This document shows positions 8,266 through 15,841 of a stretch of 64,000 bases of DNA, piece by piece. A model generated the notes under the pieces. The model did no database searches. It was not told where the DNA came from and saw only the letters and a program-made list of their open reading frames with translations. The position numbers and the translations under genes were made by a program. How positions within the stretch are numbered: position 1 is the stretch's first letter; each line of letters starts with the position of its first letter. This stretch comes from Bacillota bacterium (GTDB lineage: Bacteria > Bacillota > Clostridia > Peptostreptococcales > Acidaminobacteraceae): positions 1 to 64,000 of the forward strand of contig JAOARG010000045.1 of the NCBI GenBank assembly GCA_025210655.1, read 5' to 3'.

Positions 8266-9459
8266 TTACACTCTCCCAATAGCCTGTCTCAAATCAGCTA
8301 TAATATCTTCAGGTGCTTCTAGACCTATTGATAGTCTTACTAGTCCTTCTGCTATGCCTGCTTCTGCTAGTTCTTCTGAATTGTATGTAGCATGGGTCAT
8401 TGATGCTGGGTGTTGTAGTAGTGTTTCAGCATCTCCTAAACTAACTGCTATTGTAAGTAAGTCAACTGAGTTAACTAACTTAGCTCCCGCAGCTTTTCCA
8501 CCTTTTACTTCAAAGGCGATCATACCACCAAAGTCTCGCATTTGCTCTTTTGCAATTTCATGACCTGGATGGTGTTCTAATCCTGGATAGTAAACCTTTT
8601 CTATCTCTTCACATGAGTCTAGGAATTTAGCAACTTCCATTGCTGTAGAACAGTGCTGCTTCATTCTTACTTCAAGAGTTTTTAATCCCCTAAGGATTAG
8701 GAATGAATCCATTGGTGATAAAACCGAACCAGTCATATCCTTGATACCGAAGTTTCTAACCTCTGTAATAAAGTCTTCTTTTCCAATAACAAGTCCAGCA
8801 ATAACATCACCGTGACCGTTTATATATTTAGTAGCTGAATGAACAACAACATCTGCACCAAGTTCAAGTGGTCTTTGTAAATAAGGTGATGCAAATGTAT
8901 TATCACAAACTACCTTGATATCCTTATTATATTCATGGGCAACCTTTGCGATTGTCTTAATATCAGTAATCTTAAGATTTGGGTTAGCAGGTGTTTCAAG
9001 ATATACTGCAACAGTATTTTCTTTTAAGTTTGCTTTTACTTCTTCTATATTTGAAGTATCTACAAAAGTAACCTCAACACCGTATCTAGTAAAACCATGA
9101 TTTAAAAGTGAAAATGTACAACCATAAAGAGTACCATCGGCAATTATGTGTTTTCCAGCACCAGCGATTGTCCATAAAGTAGCAGAAATAGCTCCCATAC
9201 CACTAGCCGCAGTACAAGCTGCTTCTCCACCTTCAAGATTAGCAATCTTTGCCTCTAAAACTGTTCTTGTTGGATTAGCAGTACGTGAGTAAACATAACC
9301 TTCCTCTTCACCTGCACAAAGTGCAGCACCCTGCTCACAAGAGTCAAAATAAAAAGTTGAAGTTTGGTAAATTGGCATTGTAAGTGCATGATTTTGCTTA
9401 TCCTTAATATTCCCTGCATGAATAGCTCGAGTTCCAAAACTTGCATTCTTTGAGTCCAT
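8266..9459 (-). CDS. megL: Methionine gamma-lyase
   Basis: A 397-residue PLP enzyme of the Cys/Met metabolism family. It splits methionine into methanethiol, 2-oxobutyrate and ammonia, a catabolic step typical of amino-acid-fermenting anaerobes. The PLP lysine lies in VVHSATKYINGHGD. The cysteine in TLYGCTF, characteristic of methionine gamma-lyase rather than cystathionine gamma-synthase, is present near residue 113, as are SRTANPT, SGMGAI and SLGDAETLLQHPASMTH. I chose the ATG at 9459 because an AAGGGAG site lies at proper distance; the ATG two codons upstream is too close to it. Specificity between lyase and O-acetylhomoserine activity is not fully decided by sequence. Confidence 0.88.
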   Translation of the reverse strand: MDSKNASFGTRAIHAGNIKDKQNHALTMPIYQTSTFYFDSCEQGAALCAGEEEGYVYSRTANPTRTVLEAKIANLEGGEAACTAASGMGAISATLWTIAGAGKHIIADGTLYGCTFSLLNHGFTRYGVEVTFVDTSNIEEVKANLKENTVAVYLETPANPNLKITDIKTIAKVAHEYNKDIKVVCDNTFASPYLQRPLELGADVVVHSATKYINGHGDVIAGLVIGKEDFITEVRNFGIKDMTGSVLSPMDSFLILRGLKTLEVRMKQHCSTAMEVAKFLDSCEEIEKVYYPGLEHHPGHEIAKEQMRDFGGMIAFEVKGGKAAGAKLVNSVDLLTIAVSLGDAETLLQHPASMTHATYNSEELAEAGIAEGLVRLSIGLEAPEDIIADLRQAIGRV

Positions 9460-9599
9460 TTTCATTCTCCCTTCAAAATCATCTTCATAATATTAAACAT
9501 TCTTCATTCATTGACTTTCACTAAATTTAATATATCACGAAGTATTTTGATGGTGATAACAAGTAAAAATTATATTTGGTTATAAATTATTGTAATAGC

Positions 9600-9634
9600 T
9601 AAAAAAATAACCTCCTATCACTTGATAAGAGGTT
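9600..9634 (-). terminator. Terminator after the flavin reductase-like gene
   Basis: On the minus strand AACCTCTTATCA pairs with TGATAGGAGGTT around a short loop, followed by ATTTTTTT. It begins six bases after the stop codon. Confidence 0.85.
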
Positions 9635-9640
9635 AAAATT

Positions 9641-10129
9641 TTAAATAATATTTAACTTAGAAAGGTCAACACAATTATTATCATCTGTTGCTCCCTCTTC
9701 CACATGAACCTTCTCAATCTTTCCTACAAACATTTCATGGGATCCAGTCATAATAGAATCAACAACAGTACACTCAATAGCTACAGGACAATCCTTCATA
9801 ATAGCTGCATTAACAATATCTGCATCAATAAGATTCACATTATGAGCCTTAAGTTTGTCACCATCTTTACCAGACTCACTTCCACAACATTCATACAAAT
9901 CAGCCTGTGATTCATCCAAAAGATGAGCTACAAAACTTCCATTTTCCTTAATCATATGATAAGAAAACCTCGATGGAACAAGCCCAACCATAATCATAGG
10001 AGGATCATAACTACAATGACCACAATATCCTACAATAAGAGCATTATCCCTACCATCCTTATCCCTTACAGTTACAGCAAGCTTAGGCATAGTACCCAAA
10101 GCATTACGCTTATTAGCTTCAACCTTCAT
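9641..10129 (-). CDS. Flavin reductase-like, FMN-binding split-barrel protein
   Basis: A 162-residue protein of the flavin reductase-like/split-barrel flavoprotein family. Conserved features are the N-terminal PKLAVTVRDKDGRDNALIVGYCGHCSYDPP segment (broken here at will), MIMVGLVPSRFS and HEMFVGKIEKV. Such proteins bind FMN and reduce flavins or act as electron carriers. The start is taken at the ATG at 10129, which has an AAGGAG site 11 bases upstream; an in-frame ATG ten codons earlier has no ribosome site. It has its own terminator and no linked partner gene, so its redox partner is unknown. Confidence 0.8.
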   Translation of the reverse strand: MKVEANKRNALGTMPKLAVTVRDKDGRDNALIVGYCGHCSYDPPMIMVGLVPSRFSYHMIKENGSFVAHLLDESQADLYECCGSESGKDGDKLKAHNVNLIDADIVNAAIMKDCPVAIECTVVDSIMTGSHEMFVGKIEKVHVEEGATDDNNCVDLSKLNII

Positions 10130-10260
10130 TTTACTAACATCTCCTTGTCTGATATTCATTTTATTGGATTGATTATTATCAGAACAAAAGAATCACTATG
10201 TATTTTCCCGTTAATTATAGTTAAACACTATTGATGGGAGATGTCAAATGGATGGGGGTT

Positions 10261-10410
10261 AGGTGGTTTACTCGCCTTTTAAAGGCTTGTGGTGGTTTTT
10301 TCACTTTAGTGAAAGGTGGATGGGTGGTTTGGAAAAGATTCTAGGGGAAATGAGGAATCGCACTAGACTAGTTTAGTGCTGGGGGAATCAATCTTATAAA
10401 TAAGATTTCG
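10261..10410. repeat. Right-arm hairpin array (GGTGG / GGGGAATC type), copy 3
   Basis: GGTGG linkers separate GCCTTT/AAAGGC and TTTCACT/AGTGAAA hairpins. GGGGAATC follows, then a GCACTA/TAGTGC stem (10369-10388), GGGGGAATC and a TCTTAT/ATAAGA hairpin. It is followed directly by the 180-bp element at 10467, as at 13370-13671. Confidence 0.75.
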
Positions 10411-10466
10411 GTGAAAAGAAAGAACTCAAAGAATTAATTGAAACTATGCTCTTTCTTCAAATCATA

Positions 10467-10647
10467 GTTTTACCTATGTAAAACATCAATGGACGTGTTG
10501 CCAACAGCAACACACTTGACGAAGAATCAGGCCAAGCCGCAGATTCTACACTAGACCGGAATCTAAAGATTCCGACTAGACGATACATTTTCCAAAGAAA
10601 ATGAGCATTAGACAAGGCTAGCTGTATAACACAATACAGCTAGCCTT
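10467..10647. repeat. 180-bp structured element, copy 2
   Basis: The six-hairpin order is the same as at 6599-6778. The final stem AGGCTAGCTGTAT/ATACAGCTAGCCT is perfect (13 pairs) and ends five bases before the amidase stop codon region, so on the minus strand it may act as a 3' hairpin. It differs from copy 3 by paired, compensatory changes. Confidence 0.85.
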
Positions 10648-10651
10648 AAAG

Positions 10652-11512
10652 CTACTCAGTAAAATAAGCATCAATTCCCTCAACAATACCCTCTACAATT
10701 TTATACTGGTACTCCTCAGTTGATAAAAGCTTATCCTCTCTTTTATTTGTCATAAAACCCATTTCAATAAGAGCTACAGGCACCGTTGACCAGTTGAAAC
10801 CGCTGATATCATCCCTATAGGATATACCTCTGTTTCTTGCTCCTGTTGACTGTACTAATTTTTCAAGTATAGTTCTTGATAAAATATTAGATTCTTCATA
10901 TATATCCACAGTAAACTTATCTGTCTCCCCTGGGCAAAGTACATGTATTCCATTTACACTTTCTTTTCCTGCCCCATCTGCGTGGATTCTTAAGAATATA
11001 TCTGAATTACTTTCTGTAGCTATACTTGCCCTTTGTCTATTACTTAGGTCTACTTCATTCTTATCCCTTGTAAGAACAACATCATAACCTTTTTCTATTA
11101 ATGCATCCCTCAACTTCAGGGAAACTTCTAGATTTATCTGGTATTCAGGGATTTTAGTAGCTACTCCCCTTGTCCCAGATGAAACCTTTGGTTTTGTCTT
11201 ATCTGAGCCAGGTCCAATAGGCTCATGGTCTGAATTCCCCTTTAGCTGGTGACCGGGGTCTATACATATCTTATATTTTACTATTTCTTCTTCTACCTCG
11301 ATGACTTCTTCCTTTTCAGCTTCCTTTAGTGACTCTTTCTCTTCCCCCATATCTTCTTCAACAGCTTGGACTTCACTAGCTAAAACTTCTTCATTACTTA
11401 TTATAGCTTCTGCCTTTTTTCCATTAGAGAAAGAAGGTATTGCAATAACCGTAATTACTGCAATACCGATAATCATAAACATCATCAAGGCGATAATTGA
11501 TTTTTTATTCAA
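10652..11512 (-). CDS. N-acetylmuramoyl-L-alanine amidase, membrane-anchored
   Basis: A 286-residue Amidase_3 (AmiC/CwlM-like) zinc enzyme that cleaves the amide bond between muramic acid and the peptide stem. An N-terminal membrane anchor (residues 5-28) is followed by a Glu-rich linker (about 35-78) and the catalytic domain. Zinc ligands are seen in IDPGH (near 91), the Glu of PEYQ and the His of RIHADG; the catalytic Glu is in ALIEMGFMTN. The start is a TTG with an AGAGGG site 8 bases upstream. It follows the VWA lipoprotein gene by 28 bases, so the pair is likely one cell-envelope operon. Confidence 0.9.
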   Translation of the reverse strand: MNKKSIIALMMFMIIGIAVITVIAIPSFSNGKKAEAIISNEEVLASEVQAVEEDMGEEKESLKEAEKEEVIEVEEEIVKYKICIDPGHQLKGNSDHEPIGPGSDKTKPKVSSGTRGVATKIPEYQINLEVSLKLRDALIEKGYDVVLTRDKNEVDLSNRQRASIATESNSDIFLRIHADGAGKESVNGIHVLCPGETDKFTVDIYEESNILSRTILEKLVQSTGARNRGISYRDDISGFNWSTVPVALIEMGFMTNKREDKLLSTEEYQYKIVEGIVEGIDAYFTE

Positions 11513-11540
11513 CTTATCTACCCTCTTTCAAATCTACTTA

Positions 11541-13253
11541 CTAATACTTAATATCAGCCTTATTGTAAATTTCCTCAATCATTTCTAAGTTGTCAGTTAA
11601 GATTTTATTATTTGGATCTGGTGTCGTATTATTTAATACCGATTTTAATACATTCTTTTTAAGCATTAAATCATATGGAGTCAGTCTTCTTCTTTCAATA
11701 TTAGGGAATATTATTCCTTGATTGATTAAAGAATTTTCCACTTCTAAAATCTTATTTACGTTACTAATTTCAACCCTTGAAAGTGGTGATGGTGATAACT
11801 TACCAAACTCTTTAGGCTCATACTTTCTACGAATTCTTAAATACCAGTTTTTAGAATAGAACCACTTGTTAAGCATGGCATCATTGAATTTACGTCCATG
11901 TCTTGCGAAAATTTCATTTCTTGCAATTCTTAATTCCGCTAAACTAAGTCCATTTAAATCACTATTTGATATCTCCATTTGGTCAGAACCCGGAACCATA
12001 TATGCCTTATTTGCATAGGCATTTGAGAAATCGTTCATCATAACTGGCTTCGGTATATAAACTCTTTTACCTTGACCAACATAAGTGCTATTATCGTTCA
12101 TTTTTAAAAGTATATTTCTTTCAACATCAGTTAAATCTTCACTAGAGGAAACAAAGCTAATTTGATGCAGAGCTTGTTTCTCCCTATAAATACTACTATA
12201 AATATCTCCTAATGTAGCTGCAAGATTGTTTACATCAGCTTTGAAGAACTGACCAGAGCAATTGGCTGCAATACTTCTAAGAGTATTTTCGTCACAATCA
12301 TTACCAATTCCAATGATATATACAGGTATACCTGTGTCCTTAGATAATTCAATTACATCATGCATAGAATAAGAACTTGAATTCTCAATTCCATCAGTAA
12401 ATGCAATAACACATTTAGCCCCACTTTGAGAATATGTTTCCCAAATAGAAGAATAAAGAGCATCATAAAGGGCTGTTCTTCCCCCTGTGTTTATATATGC
12501 CACAGCATTTCTTATATCAGAATAAGAGTCATCAAATCCAGTCCAAGTAACAACTTGATCATCAAAAGACATAAGCTGTACTTGATCTCCCTTAGAAAAA
12601 TCAATTTGATCAATCAACTGATAAGCCGCATCCTTAGCCTGATTCATCTTATTGTTTTCATCCATACTTCCACTACTGTCAAGGACAAGATTAATACTAA
12701 CCTTATCGCTATCAAGAACCTTCTTTACATCATCAATAACAGCCTTTCCTTGCATATTAGAAATAGATTCAAAAACCTCTAAATCACCAATATTAGTAAT
12801 ATCAACAAGATTCCCATCAGCATCCCTAAAGATAGCATAAAGCTTCACATTAGGAAAATCTGAATTATCAATCTGCTGAATTTCAACAGTTACAGGTATA
12901 CTAGGTATCACTATAGCATCACCTATTTCCTTCAACTGTTTTGCTACAATATCAGCCTTTATATCATCTTCAGAAAGACCCATAAGAGAATTATCAATAA
13001 ACTCCTTAGCCTCCCTATTACGGTCTTGACCCATCAAGAGCTCAACAAGCATAACATGAGCCTTAGTAAGCTCACTTCTACTATCAATCAAATCCTTAAG
13101 CATCATTTCCGCCATATCCAACTTACCATCTTCAATATAACCCTCAACAACAGAAATCTTCTCCGCAAACTCCTTATCCTCCGGCGAAGCACAGCCCACC
13201 ATCGTGACAGCCATCATCAAGATAAGCAGAACACTTACAACAATCCTTTTCAT
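11541..13253 (-). CDS. VWA and YARHG domain lipoprotein
   Basis: A 570-residue predicted lipoprotein. The signal peptide ends in a VGC lipobox (Cys 21). Residues 25-105 form a helical, TPR-like region. A von Willebrand factor A domain (about 165-350) has an intact metal site DSSGSM. A YARHG domain (about 435-485) carries the signature RIARNEIFARHGRKF. YARHG proteins are extracellular and often found with peptidoglycan-active domains; here the next gene is a cell-wall amidase. A surface scaffold or adhesion role fits but is not shown. The start ATG follows AGGGGG. Confidence 0.85.
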   Translation of the reverse strand: MKRIVVSVLLILMMAVTMVGCASPEDKEFAEKISVVEGYIEDGKLDMAEMMLKDLIDSRSELTKAHVMLVELLMGQDRNREAKEFIDNSLMGLSEDDIKADIVAKQLKEIGDAIVIPSIPVTVEIQQIDNSDFPNVKLYAIFRDADGNLVDITNIGDLEVFESISNMQGKAVIDDVKKVLDSDKVSINLVLDSSGSMDENNKMNQAKDAAYQLIDQIDFSKGDQVQLMSFDDQVVTWTGFDDSYSDIRNAVAYINTGGRTALYDALYSSIWETYSQSGAKCVIAFTDGIENSSSYSMHDVIELSKDTGIPVYIIGIGNDCDENTLRSIAANCSGQFFKADVNNLAATLGDIYSSIYREKQALHQISFVSSSEDLTDVERNILLKMNDNSTYVGQGKRVYIPKPVMMNDFSNAYANKAYMVPGSDQMEISNSDLNGLSLAELRIARNEIFARHGRKFNDAMLNKWFYSKNWYLRIRRKYEPKEFGKLSPSPLSRVEISNVNKILEVENSLINQGIIFPNIERRRLTPYDLMLKKNVLKSVLNNTTPDPNNKILTDNLEMIEEIYNKADIKY

Positions 13254-13369
13254 TTAATTTCCCCCTAGTTTATGTAGTTGTCGCACCTAATATTTTAAAC
13301 TATTTTTACATAAATTTGAATACCAAATTAATCTCTAGCATACTTACTATTAACAATCAAATATTATTA
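13254..13369. other. Promoter region of the VWA lipoprotein gene
   Basis: A short AT-rich region upstream of the minus-strand lipoprotein gene. I see no convincing operator or promoter hexamers. Confidence 0.35.
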
Positions 13370-13438
13370 AGGGGAAAGGGGGAATCGCACTAGACTAGTT
13401 TAGTGCTGGAGGAATCAATCTTATAGATAAGATTTCGG
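13370..13438. repeat. GGGGAATC hairpin pair, copy 4 (short)
   Basis: GGGGGAATC, then the same GCACTA/TAGTGC stem as at 10369-10388, GGAGGAATC and a TCTTAT/ATAAGA hairpin. The GGTGG portion found at 10261 is missing. Confidence 0.75.
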
Positions 13439-13490
13439 TGAAGAGGAAAACTAAAAGAAGCATTTAAAACTATGATCTTTTCCAATTACA

Positions 13491-13671
13491 GTTTTACCCA
13501 AGTAAAACATCAATGGACGTGTTGCCAACAGCAACACACTAGACGAAAAATCAGGCCCCGCCTCAGATTTTGCACTAGACCTGAGTCTATAGATTCAGAC
13601 TAGACGATACATTTTCCAAAGAAAATGAACACTAGACAAGGCTAGCTGTACAATCCAGTACAGCTAGCCTT
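13491..13671. repeat. 180-bp structured element, copy 3
   Basis: Same order as copies 1 and 2. Compared with copy 2, the last stem changes a T-A pair to C-G on both sides (CTGTAT/ATACAG to CTGTAC/GTACAG), and GGAATC/GATTCC becomes TGAGTC/GATTCA, keeping pairing with one wobble. It lies ten bases beyond the tmRNA 3' end. Confidence 0.85.
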
Positions 13672-13681
13672 AATATTTTTA

Positions 13682-14043
13682 TGGTGGAGGCGGTGGGAAT
13701 CGAACCCACGTCCAAAAATCCTTTACAGATCCTTTCTCCGAGCGCAGTCATTTTAAAAGGTTTCGCCTTTCTGCAAATAAAATGACAAATGAACAGAAAG
13801 ACTAGTCCTTAAAACCATAGTAAGCTAGGACGAGCTTACTAATCGACCATTGCAAAGGTTACCGTTTCAAGAAGCGGCAATGATGAAAGGCCTCTTGATG
13901 GTGGCTGCTATATTAGGCAGCTAAAACGTAATCGTTTTTTGCGTTTATATTTAGTAGCCCAGTTCTTTTACGTGTACCCCAGGCTGAAGAAACACGGCTC
14001 GCTTAAATCTGCGCCAAATCCCTGTCGAAACCTGTACGCCCCC
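13682..14043 (-). ncRNA. ssrA: Transfer-messenger RNA (tmRNA)
   Basis: The tmRNA rescues stalled ribosomes and tags the unfinished protein for degradation. The 5' end GGGGGCGTACAGG pairs with the 3' end CGCCTCC before ACCA, making the 7-pair acceptor stem. The T arm GTGGGTTCGATTCCCAC is intact and the CCA is encoded. The tag reading frame at 13913-13942 (GCA to TAA) encodes AKNDYVLAA, ending in the usual LAA degron. It follows smpB by 15 bases, so the two are probably co-transcribed. A 240-base open reading frame across it is spurious. Confidence 0.97.
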
Positions 14044-14058
14044 ATATTTAATTGTTTA

Positions 14059-14520
14059 TTACCTTTGGTTGTTCCTAAGCTCCCTTTGGATTCTTCTTTG
14101 GGAATCCTTCTTAGCTATATCTTGACGCTTATCGTAGTTTTTCTTTCCTCTTCCAACTCCAATAAGAATCTTAACTAGGCCTTTTTCATTAAGATAAATC
14201 TTAAGAGGTACCAAGGTAAAACCTTTTTGTTTTGTGTATCCTATGAGTTTATTTATCTGCTTTCTATGAAGAAGTAACTTTCTAACCCTTATTGGATCAA
14301 CATTGTAGATGTTTCCCTTTTCATAGGGACTTATATTCATTCCATGAATGAAAAGTTCTCCATCCTTAATTTGAGCGTATGATTCCTTAATGTTTGCCTT
14401 TCCCATTCTAACTGATTTAACCTCAGTTCCCTTTAGGACTATTCCAGCCTCCATTTGATCCTCGATAAAATACTCATAGTATGCTTTTTTATTGTTTGCC
14501 ACTAAATTATAATATCCCAT
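14059..14520 (-). CDS. smpB: SsrA-binding protein SmpB
   Basis: A 153-residue SmpB of normal length. It binds the tRNA-like part of tmRNA and brings it to stalled ribosomes. Typical segments are [39 protein letters not shown], the basic C-terminal tail and [17 protein letters not shown]. The tmRNA gene follows at once on the same strand. A near-consensus promoter lies upstream at 14570-14598. The GTGAG before the ATG includes a GGTGAG ribosome site. Confidence 0.97.
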   Translation of the reverse strand: MGYYNLVANNKKAYYEYFIEDQMEAGIVLKGTEVKSVRMGKANIKESYAQIKDGELFIHGMNISPYEKGNIYNVDPIRVRKLLLHRKQINKLIGYTKQKGFTLVPLKIYLNEKGLVKILIGVGRGKKNYDKRQDIAKKDSQRRIQRELRNNQR

Positions 14521-14569
14521 ACACTCACCTTCTTACATAATTACTACTTTCATTCTGGATACAGAACTA

Positions 14570-14598
14570 ATGATAGCATAGCATTAGCAATGTGTCAA
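14570..14598 (-). promoter_or_regulatory. Sigma-A promoter of smpB-ssrA
   Basis: On the minus strand TTGACA (14593-14598) and TATCAT (14570-14575) are separated by 17 bases, about 45 bases upstream of the smpB start. Confidence 0.8.
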
Positions 14599-14603
14599 AC
14601 CCT

Positions 14604-15422
14604 CTAGAACTCTTGTAACAAAAGATTAATAGACTTGGCAAAACCCTGACTGGAATTATCTTCCCCTACATAGTCCCCATGAACTTTAACATGTGCTTCA
14701 GAACTTCCCATAACTATACCATAACCAGCCTTTTGAACCATCTCTATATCATTCTCATTGTCGCCTATTGCAACAACCTGACTAAGGGGAACTCCGTAGT
14801 ACTGGCATACTTTTTCTAGAGCAAGTCCCTTATTCACTCCCGGATACATAACATCAGCCATGGAAGAAAGGGATTTTGAAAGTTTAACACAATCAAGAGC
14901 TTCTATTCTTCTAATAAGCTCATCAGAATTAACACAATCAAGGGAAATACCCAGCTTATATATCTTATCTTTCAAAGATTTTATTTCACTACTTTCATTC
15001 AAAAACACAGTATTTATCCTATGCTCCTCTTTAAAAGCCTTAGTCCACTGACCATAATATTTGATAGATTTCTCCTGCTTAAAACTGTAAATTGTGTTTT
15101 TAGAATACATATGACAATATACATCCAGCTCCATAGCAGACTCAAATATTTCCTGGGCAATACCCATATCAATAGTCTGTTCAAAAATAACCTCATCCTC
15201 AATAGGATCAATTACAAAGGCCCCATTACAAGCTATTATAGGAGTCCTTAAATTAAGCTCCCTATGGTAATACCAGGCAGCAGGATATATACGTCCCGTA
15301 GATATTACAACCTTAGTTCCCTTATCCACAAGCTTCTCAATAACTTCCTTTGACATATCAGTAACTTTCTTTTCAGGTGTGAGAAGGGTACCGTCTAGGT
15401 CTGTTGCTAGTATTTTGTACAT
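14604..15422 (-). CDS. Cof-type HAD-superfamily hydrolase
   Basis: A 272-residue HAD phosphatase of the Cof/YidA subfamily. Motif I is DLDGTLLTP (residues 6-14), motif II STGR, and motif IV GDNENDIEMV near 220, with a C2-type cap between. Family members remove phosphate from sugar phosphates or cofactor intermediates; the substrate here cannot be told. The start is the ATG at 15422, because an AAAGGATG site precedes it at correct distance; the ATG three codons earlier overlaps that site. The gene lies between a hairpin array and smpB. Confidence 0.9.
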   Translation of the reverse strand: MYKILATDLDGTLLTPEKKVTDMSKEVIEKLVDKGTKVVISTGRIYPAAWYYHRELNLRTPIIACNGAFVIDPIEDEVIFEQTIDMGIAQEIFESAMELDVYCHMYSKNTIYSFKQEKSIKYYGQWTKAFKEEHRINTVFLNESSEIKSLKDKIYKLGISLDCVNSDELIRRIEALDCVKLSKSLSSMADVMYPGVNKGLALEKVCQYYGVPLSQVVAIGDNENDIEMVQKAGYGIVMGSSEAHVKVHGDYVGEDNSSQGFAKSINLLLQEF

Positions 15423-15447
15423 GGGTATCATCCTTTCGTGATTTTTT

Positions 15448-15830
15448 GACTAGTGTAAAAAACTATGCTTGTTTTTTACGACTAGTGGCTAAGTTTCTTA
15501 GCCGACTAGTATCATACATGGCTAAGCCGTATGATGACTAGTGCTATTGCCTTGCAATAGCGACCTACGATATTTTTTGCTCACAGAGCAAATAAATTTC
15601 CTTTTGAAAAGGGCCCATTTAGTAATAAAATCTATAGATTTTATTACTAAATGAAAGATCTTCTTAAAATGTTATTTTACGTTGGTAAAATTACCTTGGT
15701 CATACTGCCAAAGGTAGTATACTAGTCGATATATGGTGGAACACACATATGACACTAGTCGTTCAAAAAATTTGAACACTAGTCGCCTCTTTCATAGAAA
15801 GGGCACTAGTCTAAAGCAAGAGCACTAGTC
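15448..15830. repeat. Mirrored-linker hairpin array (CGACTAGTG type)
   Basis: Left arm: (C)GACTAGTG linkers at 15448, 15479, 15503 and 15536 separate hairpins at 15455-15479, 15487-15503, 15511-15535 and 15543-15561, all with different stems. Centre: hairpins 15576-15592, 15600-15612, a perfect 17-pair stem 15616-15653, and TTTTAC/GTAAAA at 15675-15690 followed by ACCTTG. Right arm: CACTAGTC(G) linkers at 15720, 15753, 15777, 15804 and 15823, the exact reverse complement, separating hairpins at 15729-15750, 15762-15776 and 15786-15803. Confidence 0.88.
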
Positions 15831-15841
15831 AAATTATAAGA

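Noticed and set aside
13939-14178. 79-codon plus-strand reading frame
   Set aside because: It runs antisense through the tmRNA and the end of smpB.
15448-15830. Possible CRISPR array (constant repeats, variable units)
   Set aside because: The repeats are only 8-9 bases, switch to their reverse complement halfway, and the variable units are self-complementary hairpins of uneven length. No cas genes are present.
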